From an uncultured Shewanella sp. (GTDB taxonomy: Bacteria > Pseudomonadota > Gammaproteobacteria > Enterobacterales > Shewanellaceae): 64,000 nucleotides of DNA. Location: contig NZ_CANMIO010000010.1 of assembly GCF_947497935.1 (NCBI RefSeq), positions 62,001 through 126,000 of the forward strand. Reading direction: 5' to 3'. Below the pieces are notes generated by a model. It saw only the letters and a program-made list of their open reading frames with translations, was not told the DNA's origin and searched no databases. The translations under genes and the position numbers were made by a program. Shown here one piece after another: positions 19,635-28,933 of the stretch; positions within the stretch are counted from its first letter, which is position 1, and each line of letters opens with the position of its first letter.

Positions 19635-20245
19635 ATAGATAAAGAAGGACGCTTCGCTGCTAGGACGTGACTACGTCACTTCGAGGGCGTCGCGTTGCGA
19701 CTTCTAGATCCTAGGTTAAAAGAAGGTTCGAGGTTTAAAAAATAGGTTCTAGGTTAAAACTAAGATGAGAAAAGCTGAGATGGTAATGCAAAGATGGAAC
19801 GGCCTGTGGCCTTACGGAATGCTTCGCTTACGGAAAAGACTTAACAGATTAAAGCATAAACGATTTAAAGCCGAATAAAGCTTAGCCGAAAAAGCCGGAA
19901 AATTTTGTCCCGTCTGATGTGGTCAACTAAGCGTTTCTGTGAGCGAGCCTTCGAACGTTCCGTCATCCGTAAGCGAAGCGTTCGGCTCTTGTGCTTTCCC
20001 TAGGATCTAGCAGGACGAAGTCCGCCCTAGCAGCCCGTAGGGCGTTCTTCTTAGCTTATACCGCCCTATGAGTGAGCCTGCGAACGCCCTAGAACCTTAT
20101 CGGTTTGTGAGCCTGCGAACGTTCCGTCTTCCGTGAGCGAAGCGTTCGGCTCTTGTGCTTTTCCTAGGATCTCGCAGTGAGCCTGCGAACGTCCTAGAAG
20201 CGAAGCGACCTAGAAGGACGGAGTCCGCCCTTCTTAGCTTTTAAA
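19635..20245. repeat. Mosaic palindromic repeats between flgF and flgE
   Basis: About 600 bases without a gene, made of the same words as the fliE/flrC gap: GACGTGACTACGTCAC at 19664-19679, and GAAGGACG, GCGAAGCG, GAACGTTCCGTC and CCTAGGATCTAG variants in both orientations. It interrupts the flgBCDEFGHIJ order. I see no clear promoter or terminator for the flanking genes within it. Confidence 0.8.
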
Positions 20246-20247
20246 GC

Positions 20248-21609
20248 TTATCGAATTTGCAGAACTGTCTGCTGTAGCGTGTTATTCACTTCTAGGGTTC
20301 TTGAGTTCGCCTGGAAGTTACGCTGCGCCGAAATCAAGTCAACCAACTCAGTTGTCAAGTCAACGTTTGACTGTTCAAGCGCCGATGAGCGAATGCTACC
20401 AAAGGTACCGCTGTTTGCCTCACCCGCTAACGCTGGGCCCGAATCTAAGCTGGCTTTCCAAGAGGTATTACCCGCTTGAGATAGTCCTTGCTCGTTTGCA
20501 AAGCTCACCAAGGCAACACGTGCTAATGGTACGGTAGAACCGTTACTGTAACTCGCATTAATCAAGCCATCGGCGCCGACTTCAACGTTAGTCAAACGAC
20601 CTACTGTTGTACCGTCTTGAGTCAATTCTGTCACTTCAAACGGCGAGGCGTACTGGGTCGGATTATTAAAGTTAAGTGTCAGAGTCTGGCTACCGTCGGC
20701 TCCAGGACCTAATACGTTAGCGCCACCCACACCTAGAGGCACTGTTGTGATAACAGCAGGGTTACTGCCGGTATAGGCTCCAGTATCATTAAATGAAACA
20801 GCCGCGCCTTTCCAACCCGCTGCGTTCTCAGCGCTTGCTTGTCCGTCGACTGTGCCGTCACCATCGGTATCAATATCATACTCTCCAGCAGCAGGATCTA
20901 AATCGACTTGCTTACCGTCCACCGCATAGAATGCTACCCAGTTACTTTCACCTGTATGGGCCGCATTTGGTGGACGAACAAAGTAAGAGGTAAGAATGTG
21001 TGGCTCGCCGAGTGAGTCATAGATGGTGACAGACGTAGAGTTATTAAATGTCTCTGGGTCATCTGGATCGAAAGCAGCTGGGTCAAGTGTGCCCTCACCC
21101 GCATTGAGGTTCATCTGAATGCCAACGTTATCTGTCTTTACTGGGCTACCTGCAGTATCTGGGATTTGTACAGGCTTAGTCGTGGTTAAACTCACAGATG
21201 TGGAGTTACCATCTTTGTCGACTGGGAAGGTCTGTAAAAAATTACCTGCAGAGTCCACAATATAATTGTTAGAGTCAAACTTAAAAGCACCGGCGCGAGT
21301 GTAAGAGTGATCTTGTGAACCGACTTCAGATGAAGTCACGAAGAAGCCGCCGCCATTGATCGCCATATCGAGTGAGTTATTGGTAAACTGCATACTACCT
21401 TGGTGGAACTGCTGCGCGACTTGGCTGGTTGCCACACCGCCGCCGACCGTGGTTTTGCTATTGGCAAAAATAGAACTTGCATAGACATCAGCAAATTCAG
21501 CACGGGATTCTTTAAAGCCTGTGGTGTTTACGTTTGCGATGTTGTTTGCAGTTGTATTTAGATCTTTTTGCGCAGACGATATACCGCTCAATGCAATGTT
21601 AAATGACAT
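20248..21609 (-). CDS. flgE: Flagellar hook protein FlgE
   Basis: FlgE is the hook subunit, the universal joint between rod and filament. The 453-residue product starts with MSFNIALSGISSAQKDLN and ANNIANVNTTGFKESRAEF. It has a central FlaE-type domain with TSVTIYDSLGEPHILTSYF and ends LEQSNVDLTTELVDLISAQR plus NNTLQQTVLQI. The length is normal. It lies 88 bases after flgD. Confidence 0.95.
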   Translation of the reverse strand: MSFNIALSGISSAQKDLNTTANNIANVNTTGFKESRAEFADVYASSIFANSKTTVGGGVATSQVAQQFHQGSMQFTNNSLDMAINGGGFFVTSSEVGSQDHSYTRAGAFKFDSNNYIVDSAGNFLQTFPVDKDGNSTSVSLTTTKPVQIPDTAGSPVKTDNVGIQMNLNAGEGTLDPAAFDPDDPETFNNSTSVTIYDSLGEPHILTSYFVRPPNAAHTGESNWVAFYAVDGKQVDLDPAAGEYDIDTDGDGTVDGQASAENAAGWKGAAVSFNDTGAYTGSNPAVITTVPLGVGGANVLGPGADGSQTLTLNFNNPTQYASPFEVTELTQDGTTVGRLTNVEVGADGLINASYSNGSTVPLARVALVSFANEQGLSQAGNTSWKASLDSGPALAGEANSGTFGSIRSSALEQSNVDLTTELVDLISAQRNFQANSRTLEVNNTLQQTVLQIR

Positions 21610-21697
21610 GATTCACCTCAATCCTTATTAAATTCGATTTCGGGGAAATTGATACATAGCTTGTAGCCAATCGCCCCTGAATATATCTGTCTAGCAA

Positions 21698-22510
21698 TTA
21701 AGTTTCTGATACCGCTAAGACATCGCTGATCTTAATGCCACCAACGCCGCGTAAGTTCAAAATAGCGCCCGTCGCAGCGGTTCCCAATGACACACTGGTA
21801 ACGTGGGCATAGGTCGATACTGGTAATTCTTCACTCGTACCATCTACCTTGCCGCTGGCTTTGAAGGTATAACTTCCCTCGGCAACAGGTTCACCATTTT
21901 TGTCTAAACCATCCCAACTCACATCGATATTGCCACCAGCACTACCATCCACGCTGTAGGTAGTGACCAACTGTCCTTTATCATCTTCAATACGAACAGT
22001 GATAGATTCGATAGGACTAGGCGTACTAATAATGCCCTTCATACTCGGATCATCTGCAGAGATATGAGCTGTATCGGAGGGAATAAGCACCTTTTGCCCA
22101 ACAAGCCCCGATGCCTGTAACGCCTGACTCGAACTGGTTAACGCATTAAGGTTTATAATCTCTTCATTTAGCTTACTGATCCCATCTACGGTTGAAAAAG
22201 AAGCCATCTGCTGGATCATCTGATCATTTTCAACAGGCTTAAACGGATCTTGCATCGACAACTGTTGGCTCAACAGCGAAAAGAAATCCTCTTGGGTCAA
22301 TTCTTGGCTATTAGGCTCTGGGATCGGATTTTCTTCAGGCAGACGTAAGCCATCAAGAAACGGATTCCCTGTAGATGTCTGTTCAGTGTTGGTCGCCGAT
22401 GCTGTCGTACTTTGGGTCGCCGCTTGAGCAGTTTGCGGCGAAATAGCATTCGTCTGTTGAGTCTGACTCGGCGCCGTCTGCGTTGCGGTCAGCGGATTTA
22501 TAAGGCTCAA
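21698..22510 (-). CDS. flgD: Hook assembly scaffold protein FlgD
   Basis: FlgD caps the growing hook and is discarded afterwards. The 270-residue product has a Thr/Gln-rich N-terminus and the conserved motif LTQEDFFSLLSQQLSMQDPFKPVEN. A C-terminal Ig-like/tudor part (ESITVRIEDDKGQLV, VSWDGLDKNGEPVAEGSYTF) follows. It sits between flgC and flgE. Confidence 0.95.
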   Translation of the reverse strand: MSLINPLTATQTAPSQTQQTNAISPQTAQAATQSTTASATNTEQTSTGNPFLDGLRLPEENPIPEPNSQELTQEDFFSLLSQQLSMQDPFKPVENDQMIQQMASFSTVDGISKLNEEIINLNALTSSSQALQASGLVGQKVLIPSDTAHISADDPSMKGIISTPSPIESITVRIEDDKGQLVTTYSVDGSAGGNIDVSWDGLDKNGEPVAEGSYTFKASGKVDGTSEELPVSTYAHVTSVSLGTAATGAILNLRGVGGIKISDVLAVSET

Positions 22511-22535
22511 AATTTACCTCCAGCTTTCACTGAGT

Positions 22536-22952
22536 TTATTTGCCTATTCTAAGTGTCTGCTGAAGCATAGATTTAGCGGCTTCAGTGACTTGAACATTCA
22601 TTTGATAAGAACGGGAAGCTGAGATCATATTCGCCATCTCTTCCATCACATTGACATTTGGCTTATAGATAAAGCCGTCGGTGTCCGCCATTGGGTGATC
22701 TGGCGAAAACTCTTTATTTAGTGGTAAATCACTTTCTACAATCCCTTTAACAGCCACCGATTGCGCAGCGCTTTGATGCTGCTGCGCTTTACTCATCTCG
22801 GCTTCAAAGATTGGATGGCGAGCGCGATAGGTCTCTCCAACACTGCTCGATACTGAATCGGCGTTAGCTATGTTACTGGCTGTGGTATTGAGTCTGACTG
22901 ACTGAGCAGACATCCCTGAACCCGCAACATTGAAAATATTAAATAAGCTCAT
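22536..22952 (-). CDS. flgC: Proximal rod protein FlgC
   Basis: FlgC is a proximal rod subunit. The 138-residue product begins SLFNIFNVAGSGMSAQSVRL and has SNIANADSV. It ends with MISASRSYQMNVQVTEAAK and MLQQTLRIGK, all diagnostic. It follows flgB by two bases and is translated with it. Confidence 0.96.
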   Translation of the reverse strand: MSLFNIFNVAGSGMSAQSVRLNTTASNIANADSVSSSVGETYRARHPIFEAEMSKAQQHQSAAQSVAVKGIVESDLPLNKEFSPDHPMADTDGFIYKPNVNVMEEMANMISASRSYQMNVQVTEAAKSMLQQTLRIGK

Positions 22953-22954
22953 AA

Positions 22955-23353
22955 TTAATCGCCTCTAATCGCTTTTTTCATACCAGAGAACTTACTGTCG
23001 AGAAAACCCAGTGACATTTGATATTCAAGGGCATTTTGCATAAATGCTGACTGCTCTTGCTGAATATCGACAGTATTACCGTCACCGGTATCGGGTTGAT
23101 TTGGCACTCTATAGCCTAAATGTTGCTGAGTTAACGCCGCCATATCGAAGTGCTTACTGTCACTTTTAGCCATGGCTAAACCTGTTTGCTGAGATTGGAC
23201 CGCGTTCATTGCTTTTGAAAAATCAACATCGCGAGCCTTATAGCCTGGCGTATCGGCGTTAGCAATATTTGAAGAAAGGATCTCTGCACGTTGGGAACGA
23301 ACGCCCAAAGTGTGTTGATGAACTCCTAACGCTTTATCAAAACTAATCGCCAT
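22955..23353 (-). CDS. flgB: Proximal rod protein FlgB
   Basis: FlgB is the first proximal rod subunit and the first gene of the hook/basal-body operon. The 132-residue product carries [20 protein letters not shown] and the C-terminal [27 protein letters not shown] precedes the ATG, a strong ribosome-binding site. A sigma-54 promoter lies about 35 bases upstream. Confidence 0.96.
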   Translation of the reverse strand: MAISFDKALGVHQHTLGVRSQRAEILSSNIANADTPGYKARDVDFSKAMNAVQSQQTGLAMAKSDSKHFDMAALTQQHLGYRVPNQPDTGDGNTVDIQQEQSAFMQNALEYQMSLGFLDSKFSGMKKAIRGD

Positions 23354-23387
23354 AAAATTGCCTCCTCAGCTCTATGGCTGAAATAAA

Positions 23388-23402
23388 GCAATAGTTATGC
23401 CA
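23388..23402 (-). promoter_or_regulatory. Sigma-54 promoter of the flgB operon
   Basis: Minus-strand sequence TGGCATAACTATTGC has exact GG-N10-GC spacing. It lies 35 bases before flgB and drives the hook and rod genes. Confidence 0.87.
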
Positions 23403-23468
23403 AATTAATATAATAAAGAGAAGTTTATGATGAGAAAAAGCTCAAGTAGGCTTAGCCACAAACAAAAA

Positions 23469-23488
23469 ACGCGTCTAGATAGACGCGT
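23469..23488 (-). terminator. Terminator of cheVR
   Basis: ACGCGTCT and AGACGCGT form a perfect stem, and on the minus strand a run of six T follows. It is placed 31 bases after the cheR stop and separates it from the flgB promoter. Confidence 0.85.
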
Positions 23489-23518
23489 TAACTTGGCTAA
23501 GTGCTGTTCAGAACCGAG

Positions 23519-24352
23519 TTAAACTCGCTTCTGATAATAGATCCCCGGATTACAACGGATCATATCAAATTCATCTGACAAACCCGCTATAGACTCGGAT
23601 GCGCCTAGAAACAGAATGCCGTTAGGATTTAATGCGGCAGCAAATTGCCGCAGTATTTTCCGCTTTGCCTCTGGAGAGAAATAGATCAATACATTGCGGC
23701 AAAAAATAATATCGAACTTGCCGAGTAAGGTGTAACTCTCGAGTAAGTTATGCGCTCTAAAATTGACTAAACGCTTAACGTTATCCTTAACCACCATGTT
23801 ACTTGATGGCAAAATATCAAAAAACTGACGCTTGCGTTCGTCAGACAAACCTCTGCCTAAAGCGAGATTATCATACTCGGCACTTTTACAACGTTCTAGC
23901 ATAGATGGCGACAAATCGGTTGCCAAAATACTGGCATTACTAGGCAAACTTCCAGGCTTACGCTGTTGGTGCTCTAAGATAGTCATCGCTAGAGAATAGG
24001 GCTCTTGCCCTGATGAACAAGCTGCCGACCAGATCTTTACCGGTCGGCCTAAGCGGCTGAATGTTGGTAATATGCTGTTCGATAATAACTCGAATGGATA
24101 ACGGTCACGAAACCATAATGTTTCGTTTGTGGTCATGGCATCGATAACCTCAGTGCGCAACTGACGCTCTGTCGGCTTCATCGACTGCTTTACCACTTCT
24201 GATAAAGAGGGCAAGTTATACTTACCCATTAGAGGTGCTAATCGGCTCCGCACTAAATACAGCTTGTTCTCTCCCAGCACGATACCGCTGTGCTGCTCTA
24301 GAAATAATCTAAATTGCTTGTACTCATTCTCAGCAAGAGATTTATTTGGCAC
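23519..24352 (-). CDS. cheR: Chemotaxis methyltransferase CheR
   Basis: CheR methylates glutamates on chemoreceptors using S-adenosylmethionine. The 277-residue protein has the N-terminal helical domain (YKQFRLFLEQHSGIVL) and the catalytic domain with SAACSSGQEPYSLAM and FDIIFCRNVLIYF. The start is GTG at 24352, with AGGAT six bases upstream. It follows cheV, a common pairing next to flgB in Vibrio and Shewanella. Confidence 0.95.
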   Translation of the reverse strand: MPNKSLAENEYKQFRLFLEQHSGIVLGENKLYLVRSRLAPLMGKYNLPSLSEVVKQSMKPTERQLRTEVIDAMTTNETLWFRDRYPFELLSNSILPTFSRLGRPVKIWSAACSSGQEPYSLAMTILEHQQRKPGSLPSNASILATDLSPSMLERCKSAEYDNLALGRGLSDERKRQFFDILPSSNMVVKDNVKRLVNFRAHNLLESYTLLGKFDIIFCRNVLIYFSPEAKRKILRQFAAALNPNGILFLGASESIAGLSDEFDMIRCNPGIYYQKRV

Positions 24353-24489
24353 TCTGTTATCCTAATATCAATAAAACAAACCGCTTCAACCCGCTCGGTT
24401 AAACACAGCAAAAAAACAACGCAGCGTTATACCTTAGCATCAAGTCAAACACAAGCAAGAGATGTTTCCGACTCTGCTAAATTACTCAA

Positions 24490-25410
24490 CTAAAGACTTA
24501 AATGCTTGTTCACTGCAGCCGCTAACTCATCAGGATTAAATTTCGCAATAAAGTCATTGGCACCGACTTTTTGCACCATAGCCTGATTAAACACGCCGCT
24601 GAGTGAAGTATGTAATACTACTTTGATGTTCTTAAGCTTTGGGTCATCGCGGATCTCAGCCGTTAAGGTATAGCCATCCATCTCAGGCATCTCAATATCT
24701 GAAATAATCAAAGGAATTTCAGTTGAAACATCATCCAGCTCGGCAGACATTGCTCTGAGTTTCTCTAATGCTTCTTTACCATCTTTTGCCGTATCGATTT
24801 GTAAATCCAGCGAAGTTAATGCCCGAATAATCTGTTTACGAGCCACCGAAGAGTCATCGATGACCATAATATGATAGTGCTGCTCTTTATCAATAGTTAA
24901 GGCATCATTTAGTTCTTGGCTGGTTTCAGTATTAACAGGCGAGATCTCATCGAGAATTTTCTCAACATCTAAAATCTCAACTAACTCATTATCAATCTCA
25001 GTCACAGCTGTAAGGTAAGAGAATTTCCCGGCCCCTTGAGGCGGCGGCATAATGGCTTCCCAGTTCATGTTGATGATACGCTCAACTGAACTCACCAAAA
25101 AGCCTTGTACGCTGCGATTATACTCGGAGATGATAATGAAACAGTTGTCAATATTCTCAATAGGTCTACCGCCTGTAGCTGCACTCAAGTCAATCACCGA
25201 GATGGTCATGCCACGTACATGGGCGACACCACGTACTTTTGAGTTCAACTTAGGCAGGCTAGTCAATGGAGGACACTGTAATACCTCCTTAACTTTAAAC
25301 ACATTAATTCCGAATCGTTGACGTCCATTTAATTTAAATAACAATAGCTCCAATCGATTTTGACCTACCAATTGGGTCCGTTTGTTTACTGATTCAAGAA
25401 TATTCGACAT
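24490..25410 (-). CDS. cheV: Chemotaxis coupling protein CheV
   Basis: CheV couples receptors to CheA and can be phosphorylated. The 306-residue protein has a CheW-like domain (residues about 15-165, with GINVFKVKEVLQCP) and a C-terminal receiver domain with the acidic pair DD (IMVIDDSSVARK) and phospho-Asp in ISDIEMPEMDG. It lies upstream of cheR and is divergent from flgA. Confidence 0.95.
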   Translation of the reverse strand: MSNILESVNKRTQLVGQNRLELLLFKLNGRQRFGINVFKVKEVLQCPPLTSLPKLNSKVRGVAHVRGMTISVIDLSAATGGRPIENIDNCFIIISEYNRSVQGFLVSSVERIINMNWEAIMPPPQGAGKFSYLTAVTEIDNELVEILDVEKILDEISPVNTETSQELNDALTIDKEQHYHIMVIDDSSVARKQIIRALTSLDLQIDTAKDGKEALEKLRAMSAELDDVSTEIPLIISDIEMPEMDGYTLTAEIRDDPKLKNIKVVLHTSLSGVFNQAMVQKVGANDFIAKFNPDELAAAVNKHLSL

Positions 25411-25527
25411 ACATTTTTGCCTTGTACCTACTTCTCATAGGCTTATATCTAATTTAAATTAAAAGATCTGCGCAAATAAACACTGAATTCTGGCCTCTAC
25501 CGCTCAATTCCATACAGTTTCCTTTTT

Positions 25528-25543
25528 AGGCATACTACTTGCT
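25528..25543 (+). promoter_or_regulatory. Sigma-54 promoter of flgA
   Basis: AGGCATACTACTTGCT has GG-N10-GC spacing; the first T of the consensus is A. It lies about 75 bases before the flgA start, on the plus strand. Confidence 0.75.
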
Positions 25544-25617
25544 TAACTAAAACTTATCTGAGTTAGCAATACAATTTCAGTCAAACTAATGACGCTCAAA
25601 GATGCAAAAGGATAGAG

Positions 25618-26391
25618 ATGACTGCGGTCCAACACATTCCAAAATATACGCGCATTATAGCGAATCAAGCTACTGCATTCATTATAAAAGCTTTTATTGG
25701 CTCGCTTTTCATCATACTTGTGATGCCAACTCTAGCACTTGCAGCTGAAGCTGCCAGTATTCCTTCTATATCGACCATATCTCGATTAGCTATAGCCGCA
25801 GTTGAGCAAAAAATTGATGCTCCTGAAAAAGCTCGGATTAATATCACGCCACAAAGCCTAGATTCTCGAGTCAATTTACCTAATTGCTACCAGCCTATTA
25901 AGGCCGAGATAGCCAGTGACCGCGCAATTCGTCGTAATAATACGGTTAAAGTTAGTTGCAACAGCCCAGACTTAAGCTACCCATGGCAGATTTTCCTCTC
26001 GGTTCGAGTCGATATCCTCTACCCCATAGTCGTAGCAAAGTCGACCATGGGGCCAGGCGACCTGCTCGCTTTAGGTGATATTGAAATTGAATATATTGAG
26101 CAGAGCAGTCTTCGCGGCCAGCAATTTGAGGAGATCTCTCAAGTTGTTGGTGCAAGACTTAAAAGACGTGTGGCTCCGGGGCAACCCATTTTTGCCAATC
26201 AACTCTGTATCGTCTGCAAGGGCGACAGTGTGTCTATATTTGCCCGCTCTGAAAATTTTGAGATTAAAACCGTTGGTGAGGCACAGCAAGATGGTAATGT
26301 TGGTGATAAAATTCGAATAAAAAACAGTCATTCACATAAAAAACTCGATGCTCGTGTCACTGGTGTTGGCCAAGTCGAAGTAAGAATGTAA
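25618..26391 (+). CDS. flgA: P-ring assembly chaperone FlgA
   Basis: FlgA is a periplasmic chaperone for P-ring assembly by FlgI. The 257-residue precursor has a long N-region, then a hydrophobic signal segment (FIGSLFIILVMPTLALA). Its C-terminal SAF-type domain includes MGPGDLLALGDIEIEYIE, GARLKRRVAPGQPIFANQLC and a final IKNSHSHKKLDARVTGVGQVEV. AAAGGATAGAG precedes the ATG. flgMN follow but have their own sigma-28 promoter. Confidence 0.93.
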   Translation: MTAVQHIPKYTRIIANQATAFIIKAFIGSLFIILVMPTLALAAEAASIPSISTISRLAIAAVEQKIDAPEKARINITPQSLDSRVNLPNCYQPIKAEIASDRAIRRNNTVKVSCNSPDLSYPWQIFLSVRVDILYPIVVAKSTMGPGDLLALGDIEIEYIEQSSLRGQQFEEISQVVGARLKRRVAPGQPIFANQLCIVCKGDSVSIFARSENFEIKTVGEAQQDGNVGDKIRIKNSHSHKKLDARVTGVGQVEVRM

Positions 26392-26412
26392 GAATATAAG
26401 TAGTAAAAATCC

Positions 26413-26439
26413 TAAAGTATTGAGCCATGCTGCCGATAG
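26413..26439 (+). promoter_or_regulatory. Sigma-28 promoter of flgMN
   Basis: TAAAGTAT, 11 bases, GCCGATAG closely matches the FliA consensus. It lies about 42 bases before the flgM ATG. FliA-dependent flgM expression gives the anti-sigma factor feedback known in other bacteria. Confidence 0.85.
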
Positions 26440-26480
26440 CATGTGTAATAAACTCTCTTTAGTAACTGTTGGATCTCAAA

Positions 26481-26798
26481 ATGGCTATTGATATTAAACA
26501 AGTAAACCCCCATGCCAATACTCGTATAGGCACAGGAATGAATGCGAAAGGTGCGCCGGCTCAAACCGCATCAGCAACGCCCGCTGCAAGCGTACAGAAA
26601 AGCGATTCAGTGTCGATTACAGCGCAGGCTCAACAAATTCAAAACGTACAGACAAAGATGGCTGACATGCCTGAAATCGATCAAAAGAAAGTAGATGCAA
26701 TCAAAGCTGCAATTGCTGAAGGTCGGTACAAAATCGACCCTGAAAAACTGGCAACTAACATCGCTAACTTTGAGAATGATCTTAAAGATTTAAATTAA
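26481..26798 (+). CDS. flgM: Anti-sigma-28 factor FlgM
   Basis: FlgM holds FliA inactive until it is exported through the finished hook. The 105-residue product has a disordered Ala/Gln/Ser-rich N-terminus. The conserved C-terminal FliA-binding segment is KKVDAIKAAIAEGRYKIDPE. I chose the ATG at 26481, not an in-frame TTG twelve bases earlier. flgN follows. Confidence 0.94.
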   Translation: MAIDIKQVNPHANTRIGTGMNAKGAPAQTASATPAASVQKSDSVSITAQAQQIQNVQTKMADMPEIDQKKVDAIKAAIAEGRYKIDPEKLATNIANFENDLKDLN

Positions 26799-26894
26799 GC
26801 CTAGTGTTCCTGCTTTCGTTTACAACGTCGCGGTCACTGGGCTCAACAAAATATAATGTAACCAACACGTTTGACTCAAAATAGACAGGCAATT

Positions 26895-27320
26895 ATGACG
26901 AATTTATCTCAACTCATTAGCTCACAGCACCAAGTTTTGAACGAGCTAATAGAATTGATCAGCCAAGAGAAGCAAGCTTTGCACGCACAGCAGGCCGATG
27001 TTTTATTGTCGTTAGCTAGCACTAAGGCAAATCTATTGGCGAGTCTGAAGCACAATGATGAGATGATTGCCGTCCAACCAGATCTAGCCTTATTAAAAAC
27101 AGACCCCGAGCTATCGCAACAAGTTACTAATACCAAGCAGCTATTAGCCGATTGCCAACAGCTCAATGCCGAGAATGAATCCTTAATTGAATTAAGTTTA
27201 GCCAGCTTAAATCGATTCTCTCAGGCACTGCAAGTCAGCCGCAACTCCTCTAGCCTGACCTATGATGGTAAAGGCCAAACCTCAAGTATCTCGACGCTTG
27301 GAAATAATTTAAAAGCTTAA
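26895..27320 (+). CDS. flgN: Flagellar export chaperone FlgN
   Basis: FlgN is the cytoplasmic chaperone of the junction proteins FlgK and FlgL. The 141-residue product is helical, with ISSQHQVLNELIELISQEKQAL near the start and a C-terminal LNRFSQALQVSRNSSSLTYD, typical of FlgN. The start at 26895 (ATG) is preferred over a TTG 24 bases upstream. It is second in the flgMN unit, and repeats follow it. Confidence 0.9.
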   Translation: MTNLSQLISSQHQVLNELIELISQEKQALHAQQADVLLSLASTKANLLASLKHNDEMIAVQPDLALLKTDPELSQQVTNTKQLLADCQQLNAENESLIELSLASLNRFSQALQVSRNSSSLTYDGKGQTSSISTLGNNLKA

Positions 27321-27324
27321 AGCT

Positions 27325-27670
27325 TAGACGGGAAACGCGAAGACGAACGGCCTGCGGCCTTACGGCACGTGACTGTATGATTGAATAGAAGGTCACTACG
27401 GAACGCTTCTCTTACGAAAAAAATTTAAAAGATTAAAAGCGACGGCAATAAAAAAGCCAGAAGACTCATCTTCTGGCTTATTCAAGAAAGTAGGTAATCA
27501 CTTTGATTCAAACAGTCTCAGCTTAAACCGTCTTTGCTTTAATCATCTCAGCTTTAACCGTCAGCGAAGCGTTCTGTGAGTGAGCCTGTGAACGTTCCGT
27601 CATCCGTAAGCCAAGCGTTCGTATCAGTCTTTGCTTGTGCTTTTCCTAGCTCCTAGAAGCGAAGCGCCCT
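27325..27670. repeat. Palindromic repeats between flgN and flgP
   Basis: Two blocks of the dispersed repeat family flank a terminator. The left block (27325-27415) has the 18-mer CGGCCTGCGGCCTTACGG at 27348-27365, identical to 1881-1898. The right block (about 27540-27670) has GCGAAGCGTTCTGTGAGTGA and related words. No gene is visible. Confidence 0.75.
27454..27479 (-). terminator. Terminator of flgOP
   Basis: AAGCCAGAAGA and TCTTCTGGCTT form an 11-base perfect stem with loop CTCA. On the minus strand a TTTTTT run follows. It is about 200 bases beyond the flgP stop, with repeats in between. Confidence 0.8.
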
Positions 27671-27678
27671 TCTTAGCT

Positions 27679-28125
27679 CTAAAAATACGTAATCTCTTTC
27701 ACTCGTTGTGAGCGGTTTTGCTGCTGATACAGCGCCCACACTTGCTCGAAATCCAGTTCAAGTTCTGTCACATAATGCTCACCAGCAGGATAACTCTTCA
27801 CCACTTTCGCGCCGCGGATCACACCAGACACCGATGCCTGAATTTCATCACCCGCTAACATCCAGTCTCGAACCTGACTAGTCGCGCTAAGTTGCTGACC
27901 ATACACCTGTTCGGCAAGCTCACGGTAAGCTGAAATCTTGGACGCCTGCATTGCCATTAATACACGCTGGGATTGTTCTGTTGCTGGCTGAGTCGCCAAT
28001 GGTGCATACCCTATCGCAGTCAACTTAGGAAAAGAGCTCGGCGCCTCGGTTTCATACTGCACATATCTGTCTTGTGCTGAGCACGCGCTGAGTGCTAACA
28101 CAGCACATAAAATAACGGCCTTCAT
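27679..28125 (-). CDS. flgP: Flagellar outer-membrane lipoprotein FlgP
   Basis: FlgP is an outer-membrane lipoprotein of the H-ring/basal disk of polar flagella. The 148-residue precursor has a lipoprotein signal with lipobox LSAC and an LPP20-type domain (SKISAYRELAEQVYGQQLSA). It follows flgO by one base, and both are minus-strand and probably FliA-driven. The assignment rests on the pairing with flgO and flgT as well as the domain. Confidence 0.9.
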   Translation of the reverse strand: MKAVILCAVLALSACSAQDRYVQYETEAPSSFPKLTAIGYAPLATQPATEQSQRVLMAMQASKISAYRELAEQVYGQQLSATSQVRDWMLAGDEIQASVSGVIRGAKVVKSYPAGEHYVTELELDFEQVWALYQQQNRSQRVKEITYF

Positions 28126-28126
28126 C

Positions 28127-28756
28127 TTATTGACCCCCTACTAATTGAACCGTGTGCTGTCCAGCTTGTGCATCTCGATAAAGTAAACCATCTTGTGAAA
28201 CGACTTTTTCAGATTGGCTAATATACCCAGGCATAGCACTCGCATTAACAAAGCCCTGCGCCGCCGATATCACTCGGTTATTGTTGATATTAACGATGCG
28301 ACTATTTAACGCGACACCTTGAGTCGATAAGCTCATGGTCGACACAACCACATTTTCAATTGGAACATCTGCCGGTAACTGCTGCCAATCTCGAGTCAAA
28401 ATAAACTCCCCAGATTGGGTCACTCTTAGAGTATCGCTAACATTGATATCGACAAGATTAAACTGATGATCATGCAAACTAGCAATCAGGCCTTGCTGAA
28501 ATTGCAGCCCTAGCGCATTGGTAGACTTCATATCTGACAACAACACTGGTGTCGTAACCAGTAAAGGCTGATTTGAGCGTAAACCGTCATTTTGACGCAC
28601 CAGTTCATTCACCATCTGCTTAGACAAATGATTAATTGCCTCGGTATGCGGCAAGCCATGGCCGTTAGCCATCTGTAGTTCAGCCTGATTATCGGCTTCA
28701 GTGCTTGTGCAGCCTAAAGCAAACAAAATAGGTAAAAAAATGATTAGTTTATACAT
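28127..28756 (-). CDS. flgO: Flagellar H-ring outer-membrane lipoprotein FlgO
   Basis: FlgO is the partner lipoprotein of FlgP and FlgT in the outer-membrane ring of sodium- and proton-driven polar flagella. The 209-residue precursor has lipobox ALGC. Its FlgO domain includes NHLSKQMVNELVRQND, LLVTTPVLLSDMKSTNALG and EFILTRDWQQLP. The gene is immediately followed by flgP and preceded by a strong sigma-28 site. Confidence 0.9.
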   Translation of the reverse strand: MYKLIIFLPILFALGCTSTEADNQAELQMANGHGLPHTEAINHLSKQMVNELVRQNDGLRSNQPLLVTTPVLLSDMKSTNALGLQFQQGLIASLHDHQFNLVDINVSDTLRVTQSGEFILTRDWQQLPADVPIENVVVSTMSLSTQGVALNSRIVNINNNRVISAAQGFVNASAMPGYISQSEKVVSQDGLLYRDAQAGQHTVQLVGGQ

Positions 28757-28866
28757 TTTTTAAATTCCTGTTGGGCAGTAATCGCCACGGTTAACCTCGC
28801 TCACTATCTCACTCTCAGCCCATTTTTGGGACAAGATTTATCGACAGAAGTTAGCGCTATTAATTA

Positions 28867-28893
28867 TTATCGGCAAATATGCGAATAACTTTA
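28867..28893 (-). promoter_or_regulatory. Sigma-28 promoter of flgOP
   Basis: On the minus strand TAAAGTTA, 11 bases, GCCGATAA is nearly a perfect FliA consensus. It lies about 110 bases before flgO. It is back-to-back with a sigma-54 site for flgT. Confidence 0.87.
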
Positions 28894-28933
28894 TCGCTTT
28901 TCATCTTAAGAAACCGCCCTCAAAAACTAGGAG

